Shown here one piece after another: positions 62,001-64,000 of a stretch of DNA of 64,000 nt. The notes under the pieces were generated by a model. The model did not search any database and was not told the origin of the DNA. It worked only from the letters and a program-made list of their open reading frames with translations. Made by a program: the position numbers and the translations under genes. This DNA is from Glandiceps talaboti (Eukaryota > Hemichordata > Enteropneusta > Spengelidae), in the NCBI RefSeq assembly GCF_964340395.1, contig NC_135564.1, positions 16,932,957 to 16,996,956 of the forward strand, given 5' to 3'. How positions within the stretch are numbered: the stretch's first letter is position 1; each line of letters begins with the position of its first letter.

Positions 62001-63436
62001 GATCTCTGAACTAGTCTAGTGCATGGCTTTGAATTCCAAGATCTCTGAACTAGTTTAGTGCTATCTGTGGCATCAAATCTCAAGATCTCTGAACTAGTCT
62101 AGTGCTATCTGTGGCATCAAATTCCAAGATCTCTGAACTAGTCTAGTGCGTGGCATCAAATCTTAAGATCTCTGACCTAGTCTAGTACTATCTGTGGCAT
62201 CAAATCTCAAGATCTCTGAACTAGTCTAGTGCATGGCATCAAATCTCAAGATATCTGAACTAGTCTAGTACTATCTGTGGCATCAAATCTCAAGATCTCT
62301 GACCTAGTCTAGTGCTATCTGTGGCATCAAATCTCAAGATCTCTGAACTAGTCTAGTGCATGGCATCAAATCTCAAGATATCTGAACTAGTCTAGTACTA
62401 TCTGTGGCATCAAATCTCAAGATCTCTGAACTAGTCTAGTGCATGGCATCAAATTTCAAGACCTCTGAACTAGTCTAGTGGTATCTGTGGCATCAAATCT
62501 CAAGATCTCTCTCTTTCTAGATCAGATACAATTGGTAGATGTAGACTATGTTTAATGTTGGTGCATGCATTCAATGCCATTGAACATCATCTACTGACAT
62601 AGTTAACACAGCTGACTGCATAATAGACGTTTCTATGACATCTTAGTCTACAGTTTTGCACATATACTAAATCACGCCACTGAATTATAAATAAATCAGG
62701 CCTAAATACTAAGTTTGAGTTCTGTAGTGATGGTTTAGTATTATGCTGCAGTGAGCAGAATACTAGTGCAGGAGGCAAATTTTGATGTCCAGCAAAAATT
62801 CCCTCAAAAAAAAACATTCAGCTTTTACGTGTTCTGTACACCAACTCTGTATCATATGTCTGTGCATGTCTATTTTTAGTCTCAATTCATCACCTATATT
62901 TTCTGGTTTACTGAAAATTAAAGGCTGTTGCTGGACTAAAAAAGTGCATGGGGTAAACTAGGTCACAACCTGGAGTTCATGTCACCTGTACTTATTTTGT
63001 TTATCATCTCTGTCTTAAATACACCAAATTCTGATTATCAGAAAGATAAAAGATTTCATGGTTTGGCCACTAGGAGTGCTGTTCACAGGCTGTTTTGGGA
63101 CTGGAAGCGAGGGCCAGAATAGTTAGGGTATTGCAGCATAAAGACAGCAGCCATGAAGCTACCACTCACTTTCTGTGAGTGTTCCCACTGTACTATTTTT
63201 TAGCAACCACTGGTAATCAAAAAAATTGCTAAGTTCTGACTTGAGCTCTAGCACAGACCTGTAATGGCACAAAAGCCATTTACACTCTCTCAACACTCCG
63301 AGTCTGGGCAACATACAATCCATTGCAGCCTTGTTACGCATATAGGATTAAAACATTCACAAAACAACCTCTATCCTGCCAGGTCCTCTTTCATACAGCT
63401 GGATTGACGAGTTCAAATCTTGTTCAGGGACTTATG

Positions 63437-63473
<37 letters not shown>

Positions 63474-64000
63474 GAAACTTTACAGAGTACCTGTATCTAA
63501 TACACAGTAAAGTTCACAGGCGCTGTACACTTATGTATTGAAAACTTTTTTGCAAATAATTGTTTTTTATTGACTGTGGGTGTCTGTCGAACTCCAATGG
63601 CAATTTGTTCCAAAGACGCCATTCGCGAGGCATGTCGAGAAAACACAACCACCAAAGGAAGTAAGTCTGCAAATGGGTTCAAACAATAAATATGTGTCCG
63701 ATGACCGAAGTGTGCAGAGATTAGGCTGCTCATGGAGAGTGCCTGAAAAGTATGGCAGTGAAAGACCATGCAATACTTTATAGGTGGTCATTCAGAGACA
63801 AATAGCAGTGGAAAGGCTTACACTGGTGACCAGGGGTTTCCAAGCCAGCCACTCTAACCATTTGGCCATCATGACTCCAAAAGATCATTTTTAATATACA
63901 AATATTGATATTGATATTACTATTATTCATAGCCTTGTATTTCCTGACAAAAAAAAAACCAACTAACCTGTACAAATGGTATAATCTTCTCCGTGGTATG
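23425..64000 (-). CDS. KMT2C/D: KMT2C/KMT2D (MLL3/MLL4) histone H3K4 methyltransferase, partial gene of 36 exons
   Basis: This is the nuclear COMPASS-like enzyme that monomethylates H3K4 at enhancers with WDR5, RBBP5, ASH2L and KDM6A. The 36 exons listed below join in one frame at every junction (13,077 nt, 4,358 aa). Domains in order: AT-hook GRPRGRG; three PHD fingers; HMG box; Q/P/G-rich region; acidic EYADPELD motif; a 300-residue Cys-rich repeat; LXXLL (PLLLQDLL); coiled coil; a second LXXLL (LLLKQLL); NPPTPPASLPP motif; PNSYEVS motif; extended PHD; FYRN; FYRC; WIN motif GCARSEP; SET with NHSC; post-SET. The gene order matches human KMT2C and KMT2D, so it is the single invertebrate pro-orthologue type (Trr plus Cmi/LPT in flies) rather than KMT2A/B. 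The N-terminal PHD cluster lies beyond the right edge. Confidence 0.96.
24193..24285. repeat. GACA and CA microsatellite next to SET exon
   Basis: (GACA)n then (CA)n, ending about 17 bp from the donor of the SET exon at 24,302. Confidence 0.95.
24302..24601 (-). CDS. KMT2C/D: KMT2 exon: SET domain catalytic core
   Basis: Exactly 100 codons, phase 0-0. GLGLFAARDIEKHTMVIEYI, VYMFRINSDFVIDATLTGGP, then RYINHSCSPNCVAEVV. Cofactor and catalytic elements (GLG, NHSC) are intact. The frame runs on into a CA-rich microsatellite after the donor, which is intron. Confidence 0.99.
24973..25141 (-). CDS. KMT2C/D: KMT2 exon: pre-SET
   Basis: PHTLTSNSSSGSYQSTVTGD, then KQFAHSKSSQYRRLKQEWRN and YLARSRIQ. 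Phase 2 in, 0 out. Confidence 0.98.
25777..26160. mobile_element. MITE-like element with ~55-bp inverted ends
   Basis: Left end GTGAAATTCAC, CAGCTTTTCTGTTTGAT and GCAGAAACCAA mirror the right end TTGGTTTCTG, ATCAAACAGAAAAGCTG and GTGAAATTCAC. An inner inverted pair (TTCTTGCTACATTTTGTCTA) adds to the stem. 384 bp, no gene. Confidence 0.8.
26218..26348 (-). CDS. KMT2C/D: KMT2 exon: end of FYRC, WIN motif
   Basis: LPGVEGILGYHFRFGRSPLI, then INPSGCARSEPRM. The arginine of GCARSEP is the WDR5-binding residue of the WIN motif and is intact. Phase 0 in, 2 out. Confidence 0.98.
27050..27186 (-). CDS. KMT2C/D: KMT2 exon: FYRC domain, first part
   Basis: VWSRVLEPIERLRRDADMLK then FITGEDLYGLTEPSILRVIE. 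Phase 1 in, 0 out. Confidence 0.97.
27600..27762 (-). CDS. KMT2C/D: KMT2 exon: FYRN to FYRC
   Basis: VGFETTRLYWSMRYTNKRCR, then RVIEQGHEDIVLKD, matching RIVEQGHEDLVLSD of KMT2C. Phase 0 in, 1 out. Confidence 0.98.
28030..28240. repeat. Tandem-duplicated intron segment, uninterrupted copy
   Basis: The second copy is 28,345-28,395 plus 29,670-29,815, split by the hAT-like element. Shared blocks: GACATAACGGTTTTGTCACT, GTGACAAGACCCTTTA and CTCATGTTTTCCT. Confidence 0.9.
28396..29669. mobile_element. Non-autonomous hAT-like DNA transposon
   Basis: Ends CAGGGTTCGTAC and GTGCGAACCCTG are inverted repeats (11 of 12), flanked by TATACT on both sides (28,390-28,395 and 29,670-29,675). Both subterminal regions are packed with TTTCCAGGG-type motifs in the same inverted sense, as in hAT transposase-binding sites. 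There is no transposase frame in 1,274 bp. The flanks rejoin into a sequence matching 28,030-28,230, an empty-site paralogue. Confidence 0.85.
29838..29958 (-). CDS. KMT2C/D: KMT2 exon: FYRN domain, first part
   Basis: IMHQGEKKHTLRIGSLIFHS then VGQLLPHQLQVFHSHSAIYP. Phase 2 in, 0 out. Confidence 0.97.
30045..30390. repeat. ~42-bp tandem repeat in KMT2 intron
   Basis: About eight diverged units of CATTGCTACATTTTATCATC followed by TGGCATGACAAAAATCTTAC. Confidence 0.9.
30514..30626 (-). CDS. KMT2C/D: KMT2 exon: end of ePHD and link to FYRN
   Basis: TMLCPLHCPSRQ closes the ePHD (C-P-x-H). Then VVYRRVYVSRDE matches AVFRRVYVQRDE. Phase 0 in, 2 out, consensus splice sites. Confidence 0.95.
31281..31524 (-). 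CDS. KMT2C/D: KMT2 exon: extended PHD core
   Basis: WVHLNCALWSAEVYET, MKCCYCSKIGATVGC, then CTNIYHFGCAIRDKCVFFKD. Nearly identical to vertebrates. Phase 2 in, 0 out. Confidence 0.98.
32151..32260 (-). CDS. KMT2C/D: KMT2 exon: start of the extended PHD
   Basis: LVNKLGTSLQP, then RKCIFCSELGDGSTDGPA: first zinc knuckle of the C-terminal ePHD. Phase 0 in, 2 out. Confidence 0.96.
32801..32908 (-). CDS. KMT2C/D: KMT2 exon: pre-ePHD Trp-Lys motif
   Basis: KKWKDIRWKKWHISIMPPKK then RPHCEQDIDD. The WKKW-x-I-x-I core is conserved. Phase 0-0. Confidence 0.95.
33269..33684 (-). CDS. KMT2C/D: KMT2 exon: C-x2-C / FCS-x3-C zinc-like motif
   Basis: 138 codons. TQFCRHCDVVVLGEGVRKRP then DMIFCSTSCYMQFT, matching WCCHCKVVILGSGVRKS and IVFCSNNC of KMT2C. 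Four cysteines could bind zinc. Phase 1 in, 0 out. Confidence 0.94.
34577..34852 (-). CDS. KMT2C/D: KMT2 exon: PNSYEVS motif
   Basis: Thr-rich start, then VMLELSVTASEDVKGVVAAV and LLQIPEPNSYEVSG, matching VAAFSDLLHVRIPNSYEVS of KMT2C. Phase 1-1. Confidence 0.94.
35298..35375. repeat. TG dinucleotide microsatellite
   Basis: (TG)n, interrupted at the start, then pure for about 50 bp. Confidence 0.95.
35579..35760 (-). CDS. KMT2C/D: KMT2 exon: VPSSSPE motif
   Basis: GSIVPSSSPECVEEEEGSH corresponds to the FVPSSSPESV motif of KMT2C. Ends PTFPIVRPTPKK. Phase 2 in, 1 out. Confidence 0.92.
35845..36263. repeat. AGTAC / AGTAG pentamer array
   Basis: About 400 bp of imperfect (AGTAC)n and (GAGTA)n in an intron. 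Both flanks carry the same ACAACAATTGGCATGTCATATAA-type sequence (35,776 and 36,265), so the array lies between direct repeats. Confidence 0.92.
36986..37193 (-). CDS. KMT2C/D: KMT2 exon: linker
   Basis: FREPNKEPRRYQLSVIPGTD and on to SLPTPPPTSDSTP, cognate to ASLPTPPHNN of KMT2C. Phase 1 in, 2 out. Confidence 0.9.
38160..38400. repeat. Dispersed repeat in KMT2 intron (partner 48,090-48,330)
   Basis: Shares GAATGACCAGTGTATATAAT-like, TTGGCTTGTGCATGGTAT and TTTTGAGTCATATTTC-like blocks with 48,090-48,330. Confidence 0.7.
39115..42270 (-). CDS. KMT2C/D: KMT2 giant exon 2: coiled coil, Pro-rich, LXXLL
   Basis: 1,051 complete codons, phase 1-1. G/P/M-rich start, then EEWLFQHQQLLNMQQKFLEA and QKQLEQIRKQQRQHALL (the conserved coiled coil), a 14-proline run, DDNNPFSDQFQQRERRERI, basic KPKKKRVRRKKKE, the second LXXLL motif LQNLLLKQLLQG, and PLTNPPTPPASLPPSPPD. 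All have direct counterparts in the same order in KMT2C. The frame stays open past the donor at 39,115 for about 80 codons, which is intron. Confidence 0.96.
42669..46361 (-). CDS. KMT2C/D: KMT2 giant exon 1: disordered region, Cys-rich repeat, LXXLL motif
   Basis: 1,230 complete codons, phase 1-1. Order: basic VVRQNKKKLREG; Q tracts; a Q/P/R-rich region; QLRELLVKQQEQRRRRRQEQ; the acidic LFKDGEFNILEYADPELD (matches LLRSGEFDI and TDPELD in KMT2C); Lys/Glu/Asp-rich stretch; a 300-residue Cys-rich repeat; Ser/Thr/Pro spacer; LLLEEQPLLLQDLL, identical to vertebrate KMT2C and containing an LXXLL motif; then a Q/A tract. Length and intron-free structure resemble the long central exons of vertebrate KMT2D. 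The Cys-rich segment is not in the vertebrate proteins I know. Confidence 0.96.
43480..44379 (-). repeat. KMT2C/D: Coding minisatellite: Cys-rich CGEKEG repeats in KMT2
   Basis: 900 bp coding about 300 residues with about 44 cysteines. The basic unit is the hexapeptide CGEKEG (18 bp), with runs of three to five. It alternates with CDGNGCGEKD-type units of 11-13 residues (33-39 bp). Composition is almost only Cys, Gly, Glu, Lys, Asp, Asn, Ser. Cysteines fall mostly every 5-8 residues. The start (44,200-44,379) is less regular. Confidence 0.95.
46500..46800. repeat. ~125-bp tandem repeat in intron
   Basis: Three diverged copies around ATTTCACCAATA-TGCCA, AGTGGTCA-CT and GATGA-GATC-TTGACCA. Confidence 0.75.
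46879..47605 (-). CDS. KMT2C/D: KMT2 exon: Pro/Gly/Met/Gln-rich
   Basis: 242 residues. LNDGIKRKKAQEKL, then low-complexity GPGQ repeats, a proline run, and QEQERQWKLLQQMRQ leading to a Q tract. The latter matches HEQEWKFRQQMRQK of KMT2C. Phase 0 in, 1 out. Confidence 0.95.
47843..48483. mobile_element. Inverted-repeat element with an internal insertion, KMT2 intron
   Basis: Left end has CAATGCAGAAACCAATA and TTTCTTGCTGCA. The right end carries inverted TTCATTTCATTGAGACA, TAAGAAACT, TCTTGCTATCTTGAAGT and TTTCTGCATCAAACAGA. The ends match those of the element at 25,777. The middle (48,090-48,330) matches a separate repeat also present at 38,160-38,400. Confidence 0.65.
48657..48704 (-). CDS. 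KMT2C/D: KMT2 micro-exon, 48 nt
   Basis: Codes IKNILPPTSRVSVTAK in phase 0-0. Donor AAA|GTAAGT. The acceptor CTTTTCTCAAG is preceded by a strong branch point CTGACTAAC. Being a multiple of 3 and symmetric, it can be skipped without a frame change. Confidence 0.75.
48838..48962 (-). CDS. KMT2C/D: KMT2 exon: HMG box
   Basis: WTQRAKQIAKIWRKAKSDEK, then PFLQRARENRAAQRLK. The same partial HMG-like motif occurs in KMT2C (AKLWRKASSQERAPYVQKAR). Phase 1 in, 0 out. Confidence 0.96.
49061..49123. repeat. GATT/GGTT microsatellite in intron
   Basis: (GATT)n with a central (GGTT) block. Confidence 0.93.
49562..49996 (-). CDS. KMT2C/D: KMT2 exon: Pro/Gln-rich and pre-HMG motif
   Basis: 145 residues. A Thr/Pro/Gln-rich half, then NQRNILKWEKDEPLGDMAT and LYANMQHPDLKKDYP, conserved with NAQRSTLKWEKEE and the segment before the HMG box. 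Phase 1-1. Confidence 0.96.
50420..50515 (-). CDS. KMT2C/D: KMT2 exon: acidic linker
   Basis: LAQMDGKEMDEILSGML and on, phase 1-1. It echoes the preceding DIDKM segment, so it may be an old internal duplication. Confidence 0.88.
50525..50850. repeat. Intronic repeat, copy 1 (partner 53,520-53,800)
   Basis: Shares GAAAATGTTTACATAG, TTGAGAGATTACTAAAC, ATTCAAGCGTACAGGAAAC and CAGGAGTTTCTGCATTTTCT in order with the second copy, 3 kb away in another intron of the same gene. Confidence 0.9.
51052..51186 (-). CDS. KMT2C/D: KMT2 exon: Ser/Thr-rich then acidic
   Basis: Ends ELDAEDIDKMVTE, matching the conserved LD-x-L-DKMVTDG. Phase 1-1. Confidence 0.93.
51630..51930 (-). CDS. KMT2C/D: KMT2 exon: acidic region
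   Basis: 100 residues starting EAFFGKTLL. Contains LPHDDELLGILMSGDL, like the D-x-D-I-LGI-SDDL motif in KMT2C. Phase 0 in, 1 out. Confidence 0.94.
52395..52605. repeat. ~85-bp tandem repeat next to a donor site
   Basis: Three copies around AATATGAATGCTA and GAAAGTGCTTTACTTCAGTG, ending about 15 bp from the exon donor at 52,620. Confidence 0.85.
52620..52738 (-). CDS. KMT2C/D: KMT2 exon: basic nuclear-localisation-like region
   Basis: VEKKKKRRRRKTQLEHSFP then TYLQ joins EAFFGK, matching the conserved FPAYLQEAFFGK of vertebrate KMT2C. Phase 1 in, 0 out. Confidence 0.95.
53111..53212. repeat. ~52-bp tandem duplication in intron
   Basis: GACAAGTCCACTTTTGGATG and the following GCCAATTAATTACAATAAAT appear twice. 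Confidence 0.85.
53490..53870. repeat. Intronic repeat, copy 2
   Basis: Near-copy of 50,525-50,850. Its flanks (CACAATTTCTAGT-ACGCACC, then TTTCTCATTTTGA-TCA and ATCATCAGAG-GCACA) also match 36,358-36,490, so this is a dispersed family. Confidence 0.85.
54496..54612 (-). CDS. KMT2C/D: KMT2 exon: RPGIGGF motif, RG-rich
   Basis: IGGFVVRPRGRGGLLNKLSN followed by an acidic end. Phase 1-1. Confidence 0.93.
55437..55550 (-). CDS. KMT2C/D: KMT2 exon: acidic/basic linker
   Basis: Ends KKKKRRPAYRPG, joining IGGFVVRPR, the conserved YRPGIGGF-V-R motif. Phase 1-1. Confidence 0.93.
55916..56034. repeat. TGAA/TGGA and TG microsatellites in intron
   Basis: Short (GAAT)n followed by (TG)n of about 58 bp at 55,977-56,034. 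Confidence 0.92.
56152..56397 (-). CDS. KMT2C/D: KMT2 exon: post-PHD linker
   Basis: 82 residues including GVFLTESGFNQIKSM, matching the conserved GVCLTESG-x-QL motif of KMT2C. Phase 1-1. Confidence 0.93.
56640..56812 (-). CDS. KMT2C/D: KMT2 exon: end of third PHD finger, proline tract
   Basis: WLHAECEGFQNEDDIERAAD then YHCLHCRP completes the PHD. An eight-proline run and acidic tail follow. Phase 2 in, 1 out. Confidence 0.94.
57151..57315 (-). CDS. KMT2C/D: KMT2 exon: junction of second and third central PHD fingers
   Basis: CVCCTQCGATTPGFNCDWQN then CGPCASLITCCACLKDY. The family has a single CP.C where this protein has CCAC, so there is one extra cysteine. Phase 2 in, 2 out. Confidence 0.95.
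57330..57545. repeat. ~45-bp tandem repeat carrying copies of the 3' splice site
   Basis: Four or five units hold ACACACCTGGTGAATGA, whose minus-strand sense is TCATTCACCAG|GTGTGT, the same as the acceptor of the adjoining PHD exon. They lie in the intron just upstream (minus sense) of the true acceptor at 57,316. Confidence 0.88.
57838..58019 (-). CDS. KMT2C/D: KMT2 exon: end of first and most of second central PHD finger
   Basis: ITKVVLSKGWRCLDCTVC, then CGKASDEGRLLLCDDCD and YHTYC. Nearly identical to the vertebrate proteins. Phase 0 in, 2 out. Confidence 0.97.
58472..58576 (-). CDS. KMT2C/D: KMT2 exon: PHD finger (first of the central cluster), first half
   Basis: 35 codons, phase 0-0. 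DMCVSCGSFGRGAEGRLLTC then CGQCYHPYC, with all expected Cys/His zinc ligands. Confidence 0.96.
59653..59763 (-). CDS. KMT2C/D: KMT2 exon: linker before PHD cluster
   Basis: 37 codons, phase 0-0. Ends TTVVLFSVKDKFTLTQ, matching the conserved TVVLFSS-DKFTL-Q that precedes this PHD cluster in KMT2C/D. Confidence 0.92.
59820..59985. repeat. ~60-bp tandem repeat in KMT2 intron
   Basis: Three diverged copies built on TTTACTCATGTGACATTACATTTACAG-like units, just upstream (minus sense) of an exon. Confidence 0.75.
60245..60349 (-). CDS. KMT2C/D: KMT2 exon: AT-hook and basic region
   Basis: 35 codons, phase 0-0. Begins GRGAQLAKRRRHPGPPAKRG, a basic, Pro-rich DNA-binding stretch. Confidence 0.88.
61170..61289 (-). 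CDS. KMT2C/D: KMT2 exon: Ser/Thr linker and first half of AT-hook
   Basis: 40 codons, phase 0-0, from REMSSVPSTASSLSNLL to GAGRPR. The DNA-binding AT-hook core GRPRGRG is formed across the junction with the next exon. Confidence 0.85.
61780..61812. repeat. TA microsatellite
   Basis: Short (TA)n in intron. Confidence 0.85.
61855..62515. repeat. Two-form minisatellite in KMT2 intron
   Basis: About 13 units around GGCATCAAATCTCAAGATCT then CTGAACTAGTCTAGTG. They occur in a short form (GCATGGC, about 44 bp) and a long form (CTATCTGTGGC, about 50-60 bp), often alternating. Confidence 0.92.
62516..63967. other. Intron of the KMT2 gene, no exon seen
   Basis: No splice-flanked open frame fits between the exons at 61,289 and 63,968. 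Contains an (AATC)n run at 63,436-63,472. Confidence 0.5.
63968..64000 (-). CDS. KMT2C/D: KMT2 exon at window edge (partial)
   Basis: Reads HTTEKIIPFVQ up to donor CAG|GTTAGT, phase 0, which matches the next exon. The exon continues beyond the window. The chain rests on splice sites and phase. Confidence 0.65.

Overview
The window is animal nuclear DNA: many small exons joined by GT-AG introns, abundant microsatellites, minisatellites and fold-back elements, and protein families restricted to animals. No protein-coding exon was missing from the two gene models once every splice junction was checked for phase. The host looks like a slowly evolving, probably marine invertebrate bilaterian (deuterostome or lophotrochozoan); I cannot place it further from sequence alone.

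Layout. (1) 1-9,400: mostly repeats. There are two weak plus-strand terminal-exon candidates at the left edge, a 1.75 kb tandem duplication carrying GAT/GGAT minisatellites (1,547-4,560), a minus-strand fragment resembling the DUF6589 family, and tetranucleotide arrays. (2) 9,442-16,196, minus strand: a complete nine-exon gene for an EMI-EGF transmembrane receptor of the MEGF10/PEAR1/Draper type (608 aa predicted). It has a signal peptide, an EMI domain split over three exons, four one-exon EGF modules, a transmembrane helix and a tyrosine-rich tail with a threefold YSG-DRTGK-YR repeat. (3) 16,200-23,400: intergenic, with microsatellites, fold-back elements, an octamer-bearing tandem array and one possible Ly6/uPAR-like exon. 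(4) 23,425 to the right edge, minus strand: 36 exons of a KMT2C/KMT2D (MLL3/MLL4, Trr-type) histone H3K4 methyltransferase. They sum to 13,077 nt in frame (4,358 aa and a stop). The N terminus lies beyond position 64,000.

The KMT2 model reads, N to C: AT-hook, three PHD fingers, acidic and basic linkers, HMG box, Q/P/G-rich disordered region, a 300-residue cysteine-rich CGEKEG repeat, LXXLL motifs, coiled coil, a second LXXLL, a Cys motif, extended PHD, FYRN, FYRC, WIN motif, SET and post-SET. The cysteine-rich insertion is the most unusual thing in the window. I know of no counterpart in vertebrate KMT2C/D, and it sits between two conserved transcription motifs.

The two genes share orientation but have no evident functional link. 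Other points of note are a non-autonomous hAT-like element in a KMT2 intron with a paralogous empty site nearby, tandemly copied 3' splice sites in front of a PHD exon, and a frame-breaking tandem duplication of the end of an EGF exon in the receptor gene.
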